Part shown: piece after piece, positions 41,636 to 50,128 of the stretch | Layout: each line of letters begins with the position of its first letter | Numbering within the stretch: position 1 is the first letter of the stretch | From: Acidobacteriota bacterium | Lineage (GTDB): Bacteria > Acidobacteriota > Thermoanaerobaculia > UBA5066 | Length of the DNA: 64,000 nt | Assembly: GCA_016716715.1 (NCBI GenBank) | Contig: JADJVE010000001.1 | Coordinates: forward strand, 372,001-436,000 | Direction: 5' to 3' | Translations under genes and position numbers: made by a program | Notes under the pieces: model-generated | The model's input: only the letters and a program-made list of their open reading frames with translations | What the model was told of the DNA's origin: nothing | Database searches by the model: none

Positions 41636-43386
41636 CTACGGCGAATCCTTAACGATCCTCAGGATTTGAGCCCCGTATTTCTCGAGGCGAAGCGGGCCGA
41701 TTCCGCCTATCTCGAGCAGTTCCGTGTCGTCGTGCGGTCTCTTCGCAGCGATGTCGAGCAGCGTGCGGTCGCTCAGGATGCGGAAGGCCGGCGCAGCGCC
41801 TTCTTCCGGCGCTTTCGCTTGCTGACGGAAACGGGCGCCACGGGGATGCTCGCCTCGATCACCGCTTCGGGCCGGCGTCCCGTCCCGGTCAGGTACGCGC
41901 GGCGGAAGCGGATCGTCTGGCCGTCTTTCTCGAACTGGTCGTCCTCGATCGTGACCAGGCCTCCGCGCGCCAGAGCGCCGAGGAGATCCTCGAAGAGCCG
42001 TCGGTCCATGGCGGGGAACTGCTCCACCACCCCGCGGTGGAGCTGCCCGGTGGTCTGCCCGTCCCGGCTGCGGAGCAGCTCGAGCGCGCGCCTCAGCGCC
42101 GCTTCCTCCATTGCAGTCGGCGCGCGCAGCGTCGTGGCGACGCTGCCCGAGGGCGCGCACGAATCGCAGATGCCGCATGGCGCGCCCGAGTCCTCCTGGT
42201 CGCCGAAGTGCCTCACGAGCTGGAGCATCCGGCACGCCGAGCCCTCCGCGAAGCGGCGCATGAGGTCGATCTGCATCTTTCGATGCTCGCGCTGCTCCTC
42301 GTCGTCCTTGTCGAGAACACGCGTCTCGGGATAGTCGCGCGCGAGGAAGAACTCGTGCGTCCGCGTGTCGCCGTACGAGTGGAGGAGGATCGCCCGCGAC
42401 GCGAGGCCGTCCCGTCCGGCGCGCCCGATCTCCTGGTAGTACCCCTCGACGCTCGCGGGAAGGCCGGTGTGGACGACGGTCCTCACGTTCGCCTTGTCGA
42501 TCCCCATCCCGAACGCGATCGTCGCGACGATGACCTCGGCGCGCCCTTCCAGGAAGCGCCGTTGCACGTCGTCCCGCTGTGACGCCGTCATTCCCGCGTG
42601 GTACGCGACTGCCTTCAGCTTGCTCTCGAGCTCCTCGGCAAGCGACTCCGCCTCGCGGCGGGTGGGCGTGTAGACGATGGCGGGGCGGTGCGCCGGGTCG
42701 GCGAGCACGTCACGCACCAGCTCGGCGCGCCGGCTCGGGGGCGCCTCGACCACTTCGACCGCGATGTTCGTGCGGCGGAAGCCGTGGATGAAGCGGCCGG
42801 CTTGCGTCATTCCCAGCTGCCGGACGATGTCGTCCTGCACGCGGGGCGTGGCGGTGGCCGTGAGGGCGATGACCGGCGCGGGGCGCAGCAGAGGGAGTCG
42901 TCCGCCCAGCAGCCGGTAGTCGGGTCTGAAATCGTGCCCCCAGTGGGAGATGCAATGCGCCTCGTCCACCGCCACGAGCGCAGGCGTGCGCCGGGCGAGC
43001 ATCTCCGGGAAGCCGGGCACCGAGAGCCGCTCGGGCGCGATGAAGAGGAAGTCGAGCTTGCCGTCGAGGTAATAGCGGCAGACCTGGCGCGAGACGACGC
43101 GGTCGATGCCGGAATGGATCCGCTCTGCGGCGAGAGAGAGCGCGCGGAGCCTCGTGACCTGGTCCTCCATCAAGGCGATCAGGGGCGAGATGACGAGCGT
43201 GGTGCCGGAGCGGGCCAGCCCGGGGAGCTGATAGCAGAGCGACTTGCCCGCTCCCGTAGGCATCACGAGAAGTGCGTCCCGCCCCTCCGTCACGGTCCGG
43301 CAGACGGCCTCTTGGAAGGGACGGAATGCGTCGTGCCCGAAGACGCGCTTCAGGAGCGGGCCGAGCTGGTCTTCGTGATCGTTCAT
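41636..43386 (-). CDS. recQ: ATP-dependent DNA helicase RecQ, HRDC end frameshifted as read
   Basis: A 3'-5' helicase for recombination and repair. From ATG 43386 the first frame gives 537 residues: PTGAGKSLCYQLP (Walker A), VDEAHCISHWGHDFRPDYR, TATATPRVQ, GRAGRDG, and the zinc cysteines from SACRMLQLVRHF to PCGICDSC. It stops at 41773. A neighbouring frame continues with an HRDC-like segment (APAFRILSDRTLLDIAAKRP, then LLEIGGIGPLRLEKYG) to a stop at 41636. One missing base between about 41800 and 41860 would explain the split. The helicase core is intact either way. Confidence 0.88.
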
Positions 43387-43462
43387 CTGGTGGGACCTGA
43401 TTCCGCCTTTCGATCTCCAGCGCCCGGTAGTCCCGGATGTTGCACCCTACAATCCGTCGTCG

Positions 43463-44278
43463 ATGAGCCGAATCGTTACGTTTTCCCGGCTGGGACGGCT
43501 GGGCCGCCTGGGAAACAGCGCTTTTCAGGTCGCATCCACGATCGGAATCGCTCGGCGGAACGGCCTCGAGTACGCCTTTCCGCTCTGGCGCAATTTCGAC
43601 GGCCTCACGGTCGAGAAGGACATCGATATCGACGTATACAAGCATCTCGTTCATCAGCTGCCCCGCTACGAGGGGCCGCCGCTACCCGAGAGATCCGTCG
43701 GCTGGGGTTACCACGACGTGGTCTTGTCGGAAGGTGCGAGCCTCCATGGATACCTGCAATCGAGCCGCTATTTCGAGCACTGTCTCGACGAGGTGAGGCA
43801 TTTCCTGCGCATGAAGGACGAGCCTCCCCTGAATGGCTTCGTCGCGTTGCACGTCCGGAGAGGTGACTACGCGGTTGAAAACGGCTATCACCCGCGGCTG
43901 CCGATGGACTACTACGCGAAGGCGCTCGCGCGACTGGGTCGCGACGAGAGGGTTCTCGTCTTCAGCGACGACGTTTCTGAAGCCAGAAGAATGTTCGGTG
44001 ACGGCTTCGAGTACGCCGAAGGCAGAAGCTACCTGGAGGATTTTCGGATGATGAAGCGCTGCAAACACTTCATCATCGGTAACAGCTCGTATTCGGCGAT
44101 GGCCGCGATTCTGGGCGAGCACCCGGACAAACAGGTCGTCGCGCCGCGGCCGTGGTTCGGCCCGGTGGCGGGAATCACCGGAGAGGACATCTATGACGAA
44201 TCCTGGCACGTCATCGACTGGGAGCCGAAGGGCCCGCTTTCTCGGCCGGCCCCGGCTTCAACGCCGGGTCAAGGCTGA
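43463..44278 (+). CDS. Alpha-1,2-fucosyltransferase-like glycosyltransferase (GT11)
   Basis: 271 residues. GT11 motifs are RLGRLGNSAFQVA at the N-terminus, FVALHVRRGDYA (GDP-fucose binding), LVFSDDVSEAR and FIIGNSSYSAMAA. It would add fucose to a surface glycan. It is a lone glycosyltransferase, not in a polysaccharide cluster, and its composition seems lower in G+C than its neighbours, so horizontal gain is possible. TACAAT lies 9 nt before the ATG. Confidence 0.85.
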   Translation: MSRIVTFSRLGRLGRLGNSAFQVASTIGIARRNGLEYAFPLWRNFDGLTVEKDIDIDVYKHLVHQLPRYEGPPLPERSVGWGYHDVVLSEGASLHGYLQSSRYFEHCLDEVRHFLRMKDEPPLNGFVALHVRRGDYAVENGYHPRLPMDYYAKALARLGRDERVLVFSDDVSEARRMFGDGFEYAEGRSYLEDFRMMKRCKHFIIGNSSYSAMAAILGEHPDKQVVAPRPWFGPVAGITGEDIYDESWHVIDWEPKGPLSRPAPASTPGQG

Positions 44279-44310
44279 CAAGGACACCCTGCCCATCGAC
44301 CGGTAGGCGT

Positions 44311-45843
44311 TCACCGGCGCCGCCTCGCGGGGCCTCCCTCGTCGGCCGCGTCGGCCGCGGTCCAGTCGCGGACGGTGCCGTCCGGAAGGACGAGGCCGTG
44401 CGGCCCCGGCTCTTCGCGCAGGCGGGCGGACTGAAGCCGGCTGCGGTCGAAGCTGTGCCACGGGATGAATCGAACGCGCTCGTCGCTCAGGAACTGGAGG
44501 TTGTAGGCGACCCAGTAGTCCGCGTGGCAGACGGCGTAACCGCGGGCTTCGATCTCCCGAAGCAGCGGCCGCGGATCGGGAGCGGCGAGGATCTCGCGGA
44601 CCGTTCCCGCGGCGTTTCGCGCGACGAGGGCGAAGCCCGCGAGCGCGAGGCCCCATGCCAGAAGTCCGGCGAGGAGGCGCGGAAGCCTCGGCCGAACGAG
44701 AGCGACTGCTTCGAGAGCCGCGGCTCCGACGAGCGCGAGCGCCGCCGGCAGGACGGGGGCGAGGTAACGGAGCTGGACGGGAATGCGTCCCGTAAGCGTG
44801 AAGAAATAGGCGCCTGCCGCGACGATGGCCGCAACGAGCTCGATCCCGCCGTGGCGCGAGGGCGCGAGGAGCAGGAGCGAGAGGAGCATCCGGCGATGGC
44901 GGAAGAGGACGAAGGCGACGCCGAGGAGAGCGATTCCGAAGACGGCCGCCCCGGCGACGCCGCTCTCGAGCCCGAAGAGCCGGCGCAGGTCCGTCGTGAG
45001 GAACGTCCCGAGCCGCGGGAGCCAGCCGGCCTCCGGGAAGTACGGGGTCACGAACATGTAGTGCCGCGGGTACCAGCCCAGGAGGCCGCCCGGCCAGGCG
45101 GGGAAGTAGCCGATCGCGAAGCCGGCAGCGAAGGGAAGCGCACCTCGGACGTCGGCACCGAGAGTGCCCGGGGAATCACCCCGGATCCGCTCCAGGAATC
45201 CGGCATACGTCCGGGAACGAAGGAGAAGAACCAGGGAGCACGGCACGAGGACGAGCGCGATCGTCTGGTTGACCCACCAGCCCGCGCCCGCGACGGCGCC
45301 GAAGGCGAACCGTCCTGCGGGACGATCGAGAAACGCGGGCGAGCGGGTCAGCGAGTCGGCGGTCAGGAAGAAGAGGACCGACCCGAGAGCGAACGCCATC
45401 TCCGGTCCCATCGGAACGACCGAGAACTGCACGAGGAACGACGGGCTCACCGCGAGCCACACCCCCGCAAAGACGGCCACGGCATACCCGAAGAGGCGCT
45501 CGATCGCGAGGAACGAGACCGCGATTCCGAAGGCCACCTGCACCATGCTCGAAAGGCGGAGGGCGAGCGGGCCCGCTTCGGGCCCCAGGCCGAGCGGATC
45601 GAGAAGGGCCCCGCGAAGAAGGGCCGCGAGCGCGGACGTCAGCGGGCCGAGGTAGTTCTGACCCCAGAAGTAGACGTCGAAGCCGGCCCCGTCGCGCATC
45701 CGCTTCGCCATCAGGCCGAAGATCGCGCTGTCGCTGTTCCAGCCGAGCCAGATCGCAGGCTCCCGCAGCAAGTCGATCCTGAGAAAGACGAAGAGAGCGA
45801 CCAGGGCCGAAACCGTCAGCCCGCGTCTGGCCAGAACCAGCAT
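44311..45843 (-). CDS. Polytopic membrane glycosyltransferase-like protein (GT39/PMT type)
   Basis: 510 residues with about ten or eleven membrane helices. The first loop has WLGWNSDSAIFGLMAKRM and FYFWGQNYLG-like acidic and aromatic residues, as in lipid-phosphate-sugar dependent transferases. A soluble C-terminal domain begins near 425 (RPLLREIEARGYAVCHADYWVAYNLQFL in pieces). Acceptor unknown. TAGGAT (45858-45853) lies 9 nt before the ATG, and the gene diverges from the wax-ester synthase gene with a 38-bp gap. Confidence 0.75.
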   Translation of the reverse strand: MLVLARRGLTVSALVALFVFLRIDLLREPAIWLGWNSDSAIFGLMAKRMRDGAGFDVYFWGQNYLGPLTSALAALLRGALLDPLGLGPEAGPLALRLSSMVQVAFGIAVSFLAIERLFGYAVAVFAGVWLAVSPSFLVQFSVVPMGPEMAFALGSVLFFLTADSLTRSPAFLDRPAGRFAFGAVAGAGWWVNQTIALVLVPCSLVLLLRSRTYAGFLERIRGDSPGTLGADVRGALPFAAGFAIGYFPAWPGGLLGWYPRHYMFVTPYFPEAGWLPRLGTFLTTDLRRLFGLESGVAGAAVFGIALLGVAFVLFRHRRMLLSLLLLAPSRHGGIELVAAIVAAGAYFFTLTGRIPVQLRYLAPVLPAALALVGAAALEAVALVRPRLPRLLAGLLAWGLALAGFALVARNAAGTVREILAAPDPRPLLREIEARGYAVCHADYWVAYNLQFLSDERVRFIPWHSFDRSRLQSARLREEPGPHGLVLPDGTVRDWTAADAADEGGPARRRR

Positions 45844-45852
45844 TCCGCCGGA

Positions 45853-45874
45853 ATCCTACGCTCGCGTCCAGAAT
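45853..45874. promoter_or_regulatory. Back-to-back -10 elements in a 38-bp divergent gap
   Basis: TAGGAT on the minus strand (45858-45853, 9 nt from ATG 45843) and CAGAAT on the plus strand (45869-45874, 7 nt from ATG 45882). Both genes would have leaderless transcripts. Confidence 0.45.
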
Positions 45875-45881
45875 AGGGGAG

Positions 45882-47327
45882 ATGTCGACGTCCGCCGAAG
45901 CCGGCGCTCCGGATCCGGAGGTCTGGTACGAGCGACTGACGCCCCTCGACGCGAAGTATCTCGACTTCGAAGGGCCGACGGCGCCGATGCACGTCGGGTC
46001 GGTTTGTGTCTTCGAGGGCACGCCCCTTCAACAGAAGGAGCTCGCGGACCTGATCGCGTCCCGGATGGACCGGATTTCCCGTTACGGCCAGCGACTCGCG
46101 TTCGTCCCCTTCAACCTCGGACGACCCGTCTGGGTCGACGATCCCGGGTTCGACGTCTCGTGGCACGTCCGGTCCGTGACGCTTCCGCAGCCGGGGAGCC
46201 GACAGCAGTTCCTCGATCTCGTCGGCGAGCTCTTCGCCCGCCCCCTCGACCGCGAGCGACCGCTCTGGGAGATGTGGCTCGTCGAGGGGCTTCCGGACGG
46301 TGGGTTCGCCATCGTGACGAAGACACACCACTGTCTGATGGACGGACTCTCGGGCGTGGACGTCACCTTCGCGCTGCTGGACGAGGATGAACAGAGTGCT
46401 CCGGTCCCCGCGCCCCGGCCCCGGAAAACTCGTCCGGCCCCGAGCCGGGCCGGGCTTCTGTCTGCTTCTCTTCTCGGCCGCCAGCGGCCACCCGCCCGCC
46501 TTGCGAGCGAAGCAGCCGCACCCGGCCCCGGAAGGAGGGGCGCGCTGAGAGAGTTCCTCGGAGGCGTCGGTCCGCTTCTCCGGATGGGAGCCATCGGTCC
46601 GGCCCCTTCCTCCTCTCTCACCCGGCTGGTCTCGGCTGGCCGCCGCTGGGAGATGCTGACCCTCGACCTCGGAGAGGTGAAACGGATCCGATCCGCGCTC
46701 GGGGGGACGGTGAACGACGTCCTTCTGGCCGTGATGGCGGGAGCGCTCCGCGAGCTTCTGCTCGAACGGGGCGAGAAACCGATCCGGGACCTGCGCGCCG
46801 TCATCCCGGTCAGCTTCCGGCGACCGGAAGGGCGCGGTGCGCTAGGCAACCAGATCTCGTTCGTTTTCTGTTCCCTCCCGGTGGCGGAGCCCGACCCGGC
46901 GGAGCGGCTCCGGATCGTGTCGCGGCGGACGACGCGCCTCAAGGAGGGGCGGGAGGTCCTCGGCAGCATCACGCTGCACCGGATCGCGGGGTTCGTTCCC
47001 CCGCCGCTCGCCTCGCTCGCGGCGCGTCTCGGGCCGTTCCTTCCGTGGTTCAACCTCGCCGTCACGAACATTCCCGGCCCGCAGAACACCCTCTACGCCC
47101 TCGGCCGGAAGCTCCTCGCCTGCCATCCCATCGTGCCGATTGCGAGGTTCACGACGGTCTCCGCGGCGATGATGAGCTACGACGGCACGATCGACGTCGG
47201 ACTCCTCGGCGACGACGAGCATGCGACCGACCTGCCGGTCCTCGCGCGCGCCATCCCGAAGGCGCTCGCCGAGCTGACGGAGCTGGCCCGGACCGCCGTG
47301 ACAGCCATGGGTCCGGAGTCGCGATGA
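45882..47327 (+). CDS. Wax ester synthase/diacylglycerol acyltransferase (WS/DGAT)
   Basis: 481 residues. A bifunctional acyl-CoA:alcohol/diacylglycerol acyltransferase family enzyme that makes storage lipids at the membrane. The catalytic HHxxxDG is THHCLMDGLSG near residue 150. Other family segments are LDAKYLDFEGPTAPMHVG at the N-terminus, NDVLLAVMAGALR, GALGNQISF and the NIPGPQ motif. The protein is of typical length. It implies that the organism stores wax esters or triacylglycerol. Confidence 0.92.
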   Translation: MSTSAEAGAPDPEVWYERLTPLDAKYLDFEGPTAPMHVGSVCVFEGTPLQQKELADLIASRMDRISRYGQRLAFVPFNLGRPVWVDDPGFDVSWHVRSVTLPQPGSRQQFLDLVGELFARPLDRERPLWEMWLVEGLPDGGFAIVTKTHHCLMDGLSGVDVTFALLDEDEQSAPVPAPRPRKTRPAPSRAGLLSASLLGRQRPPARLASEAAAPGPGRRGALREFLGGVGPLLRMGAIGPAPSSSLTRLVSAGRRWEMLTLDLGEVKRIRSALGGTVNDVLLAVMAGALRELLLERGEKPIRDLRAVIPVSFRRPEGRGALGNQISFVFCSLPVAEPDPAERLRIVSRRTTRLKEGREVLGSITLHRIAGFVPPPLASLAARLGPFLPWFNLAVTNIPGPQNTLYALGRKLLACHPIVPIARFTTVSAAMMSYDGTIDVGLLGDDEHATDLPVLARAIPKALAELTELARTAVTAMGPESR

Positions 47328-47335
47328 CGGCGCGG

Positions 47336-48094
47336 TCAGATCCCGTTGTACCAGGCCCACCCATTCTGGATGTTCCCCTTCTTGCCGCCGTCGTCGAACG
47401 TGTCCGTCACGACGATGCGCTTCAGGTACTTCATGCTCTTGTAGCCGATCTGCCTCTCCACGCGCAGGCGCACGGGCGCGCCGTGCGGGATCGGGAGGTC
47501 ACGCCCGTTCATGCCGTAAGCCAGGATGGTCTGCGGATGCAGGGCGTCGAGCAGGTCGATGCTGTCGACCCAGTCGTCGTACGAATGGAAGACGACGAAC
47601 CGTGCGGCCGGCAGGATGCCCGCCGCTTCGAGCACGAGACCCAGCGGCACGCCCGTCCACTGGCCGATGGCGGTCCAGCCCTCTTCGCACGTATGCCGCG
47701 TGATCTGCGTCCGGGACGGGAGCTGTTTCAGCTCCGCGAGCGAGAACGCGCGCGGCCGGGCCACGCTGCCCTCGACCGGGAGCCGCCAGTCGGCGAACGC
47801 TCCGCTCTGTAAACGGCGGTACGCCTCACCGATCTCGGATTTCACGGTGACGGCGGGATCGGTCGTGCCCGTGGCGGGGAACGACGTGACGTCGTGGAGG
47901 CCGTACTCCTTCGCGAGAGCCTGCCCCGGCAACAGCGCGCGATGCACGCCGTACGTGAAGGTGTCGCCCATGCGCAGCAGGTTGCCGTACGTGGGCGGCA
48001 GATCCTTCGGGAAGCGCGCCAGCACGAGTCCGCCGGCGGAACCGAGTCCCGCGAGGATCGCCCCGCGGCGCGTGATGAGACCGCTGGTCTTCAC
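47336..48094 (-). CDS. Molybdopterin-dependent oxidoreductase (sulfite oxidase/MsrP-like fold)
   Basis: 252 residues from GTG 48094 with a Tat-like leader (ITRRGAILAGLGSAGG). The molybdenum-ligand cysteine is in RHTCEEGWTAIGQWTG, followed by FHSYDDWVDS and NGRDLPIPHGAPVRLR, typical of the SUOX-type domain. It would be exported folded with its cofactor. The adjacent cytochrome b gene, 1 bp upstream in the operon, probably supplies electrons, as in the MsrP-MsrQ methionine-sulfoxide repair pair, though the cytochrome here is of another type. Confidence 0.85.
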   Translation of the reverse strand: MKTSGLITRRGAILAGLGSAGGLVLARFPKDLPPTYGNLLRMGDTFTYGVHRALLPGQALAKEYGLHDVTSFPATGTTDPAVTVKSEIGEAYRRLQSGAFADWRLPVEGSVARPRAFSLAELKQLPSRTQITRHTCEEGWTAIGQWTGVPLGLVLEAAGILPAARFVVFHSYDDWVDSIDLLDALHPQTILAYGMNGRDLPIPHGAPVRLRVERQIGYKSMKYLKRIVVTDTFDDGGKKGNIQNGWAWYNGI

Positions 48095-48095
48095 G

Positions 48096-48824
48096 TCATT
48101 CCCCCACCGTCATGGCCCGGATCTGGCGTCGGAATCCGGACTTGACGACCATCGCGACGTGCACGACCGCGAAGAGCAGGAGCGCGGCGAAGGTGAAGAA
48201 GTGGATCGTGCGGGCGGACTGGTAGCCGCCGAACACCCGCAGCAGGACGGGGAATGCGGCGGTCACCGCCGGCGACATCGTCAGGCCGGTCGCCACCATC
48301 AGCGGACCCGCCACGAAAACCACCCATGAGTAAGCGCATTTCTGCAGCAGGCCGTATTGCGAGCCTTCGCGGGCGGCCGGAACCCGGAGATGCAGGTGAT
48401 CGACGACGTCCCGCCAGACGAGATGTGGTGCGAGCTCCCTGGCCTTCGGCCAGATGTGCGAGCGGAAGTGACCACCGAGGAGGCCGCCCAGGACGTACAG
48501 GGCGCCCGGCAGCACGAGGCACCACGCGGCCAGGAAGTGCAGGCTCCGGCCCCAGCCGTTCTGATTGAAGATGTCGTAGGTGCGGCTGGCGGTGAACGGA
48601 CCCGTGGCTTCCCGGGAGAACGGCGTGGGCTTGTCCCATCCGCCGTGCTTGTAGTTCCGGCTGATCGGCAGCTCGAGGAGCGCTGGCGTGAGGTCGTTTC
48701 CCGCATCCCCCCAGTAGAGCCGCGGGTGGACCATCAGGATCTCGAACCCGCTGATCACGAGCGTCAGCAGGCTCGCGGCCAGAACCCAGTGCGAGATCCG
48801 GACCCATCGGGCGTGGCGTGGCAC
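48096..48824 (-). CDS. Membrane cytochrome b (b561/hydrogenase-gamma type)
   Basis: 242 residues from GTG 48824 with four membrane helices. Candidate heme ligands are His in ISHWVLAASLL, SLHFLAAWC and TIHFFTFAALLLFAVVH. It matches the cytochrome b subunit family that links quinone to periplasmic redox enzymes. Its stop is separated by one base from the start of the molybdopterin enzyme. TTATCG lies 6 nt before the start. Confidence 0.85.
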   Translation of the reverse strand: MPRHARWVRISHWVLAASLLTLVISGFEILMVHPRLYWGDAGNDLTPALLELPISRNYKHGGWDKPTPFSREATGPFTASRTYDIFNQNGWGRSLHFLAAWCLVLPGALYVLGGLLGGHFRSHIWPKARELAPHLVWRDVVDHLHLRVPAAREGSQYGLLQKCAYSWVVFVAGPLMVATGLTMSPAVTAAFPVLLRVFGGYQSARTIHFFTFAALLLFAVVHVAMVVKSGFRRQIRAMTVGE

Positions 48825-48878
48825 GCCTCACGATAACGGATTCGGCGCCTCGCTCCACCTTGCCCGTCGAGCCGGAGC

Positions 48879-49424
48879 CTACTTTTTCGGGAGGATCGAC
48901 TCGAGCTTCGCCGTGAGTTCGGCGGACGTCGGCTCGACGCCCGACGGATAGCGCGCGACGACCACGCCGGAGGGATCCACGAGGAACTTGTTGAAGTTCC
49001 AGCCGATGTCTCCCTCGAAACCCTTGACGGTCGTGAGGTAGGCGTACAGGGGGTGCTGCCCCTTCCCCTTGACCGAGATCTTCGAGAAGAGGTCGAACTG
49101 CGTCCCGTACTTCGACGAGCAGAACTGCTTGATCTGCGCGTCGGTGCCGGGTTCCTGCGCGCCGAAATCGTTCGCGGGGAAGGCGAGAACCGTGAAGCCC
49201 CGGTCGCGATAGCGCTCGTAGAGCTTCTCGAGGCCGGCGTACTGCGGCGTGTAGCCGCACTCGGAGGCCGTGTTGACGATGAGAAGGGCCTTGCCGCGGT
49301 AATCGCCCAGGGATTTCGGCTTGCCATCGATCGTATTCATCGTGAATCCGTAGAGCGCGGCGTCGCCCGCGGCGAAGGCGGCGCCCGCGGCGAGCGCGGC
49401 GGCGGCGAAGATGGCGAGCTTCAT
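48879..49424 (-). CDS. Exported glutathione peroxidase-family protein (Cys type)
   Basis: 181 residues with a signal peptide of about 19 residues. The catalytic tetrad motifs are intact: NTASECGYTPQY (peroxidatic Cys, not Sec), FPANDFGAQEPGT and IGWNFNKFLVD. It reduces hydroperoxides in the periplasm, probably with thioredoxin-like donors. GGAGG lies 6 bp before the ATG. CGTAAAGAGG lies 16-25 bp upstream, identical to the -10 region of the FAD-oxidoreductase gene, but no matching -35 is clear. Confidence 0.9.
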   Translation of the reverse strand: MKLAIFAAAALAAGAAFAAGDAALYGFTMNTIDGKPKSLGDYRGKALLIVNTASECGYTPQYAGLEKLYERYRDRGFTVLAFPANDFGAQEPGTDAQIKQFCSSKYGTQFDLFSKISVKGKGQHPLYAYLTTVKGFEGDIGWNFNKFLVDPSGVVVARYPSGVEPTSAELTAKLESILPKK

Positions 49425-49508
49425 GGAGGGCCTCCCGTCCTCTTTACGCCCGCGACGGCGCGGCAGTTTGCGGGCGCACGGAGTTTCGACTCCGGACGTT
49501 CGCCTGAA

Positions 49509-49535
49509 ATCCGGCCTCGAAAGCGGGCCGTAATG
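49509..49535 (+). promoter_or_regulatory. ECF-type promoter of the fasciclin gene
   Basis: ATCC (49509-49512), 16-bp spacer, CGTAAT (49529-49534). The predicted transcript has a leader of about 36 nt ending in an AAAGGAG ribosome site. It shares its core with the promoters at 50913-50940, 50953-50981 and 52651-52676. Confidence 0.5.
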
Positions 49536-49576
49536 GGGGCACGGCGCGAGTTCGCCGCTGAAAAAAGGAGAATCCC

Positions 49577-50062
49577 ATGAAGACCGTCATCAAGTCGTTC
49601 ATTGCCGCCGGAATCGTCCTGGCGCTTGCCGCCCCCGTTCAGGCCGGCGAGAAGAAGGACATCGTGGACACCGCCGTGGCCGCGGGGTCCTTCACGACGC
49701 TCGCCAAGGCGCTCGGCGCCGCGGGGCTCGTCGACACGCTGAAGGGCACGGGCCCGTTCACGGTCTTCGCGCCGACGGACGAGGCGTTCGCGAAGCTCCC
49801 GGCGGGCACGCTGGAGAAGCTGCTGGCCGACAAGGCGCAGCTCACCAAGGTCCTGACCTACCACGTCGTCGCCGGGAAGGTCATGGCGGCGGACGTCGTG
49901 AAGCTCAAGTCCGCGAAGACGGTCGAGGGCGAGGACGTCAAGATCGCCGTCAAGGACAAGGGCGTGATGGTGAACCAGGCGCACGTCGTCAAGACGGACA
50001 TCGAGACGTCGAACGGCGTCATTCATGTGATCGACGCGGTGCTTCTCCCGCCCGCGAAGTAG
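49577..50062 (+). CDS. Secreted fasciclin (FAS1) domain protein
   Basis: 161 residues with a signal peptide ending at VQAG. One FAS1 domain: AAGSFTTLAKALGAAGLVDTLKG in pieces, GPFTVFAPTDEAFAKLP (H1 box), LTYHVVAGKVMAADV and the final GVIHVIDAVLLPP (H2 box). Such proteins mediate adhesion or are stress-induced in bacteria, where they often belong to ECF sigma regulons. AAAAAAGGAG lies 6 bp before the ATG. Confidence 0.93.
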   Translation: MKTVIKSFIAAGIVLALAAPVQAGEKKDIVDTAVAAGSFTTLAKALGAAGLVDTLKGTGPFTVFAPTDEAFAKLPAGTLEKLLADKAQLTKVLTYHVVAGKVMAADVVKLKSAKTVEGEDVKIAVKDKGVMVNQAHVVKTDIETSNGVIHVIDAVLLPPAK

Positions 50063-50091
50063 TAACGCGATAGAACGTGCTGTTGAGGGGG

Positions 50092-50122
50092 GCCGGCGCA
50101 TCTGCGCCGGCTCTTTTCCTTT
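50092..50122 (+). terminator. Rho-independent terminator of the fasciclin gene
   Basis: GCCGGCGC (50092-50099) pairs with GCGCCGGC (50104-50111) around ATCT, followed by TCTTTTCCTTT. Confidence 0.85.
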
Positions 50123-50128
50123 GGGTCC

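Noticed and set aside
43475..43520. Short repeat (RLGRLGRLG) at the start of the fucosyltransferase
   Set aside because: It is three small coding units that merge into the conserved GT11 motif; too short to call a repeat element.
48879..49424. Second selenoprotein in the glutathione peroxidase gene
   Set aside because: The catalytic position is an ordinary Cys codon in NTASECGYT and no in-frame TGA occurs.
49470..49500. T-arm-like string GGAGTTTCGACTCC suggesting a tRNA fragment or att site
   Set aside because: No acceptor, D-arm or anticodon arm could be folded around it, and no integrase is nearby.
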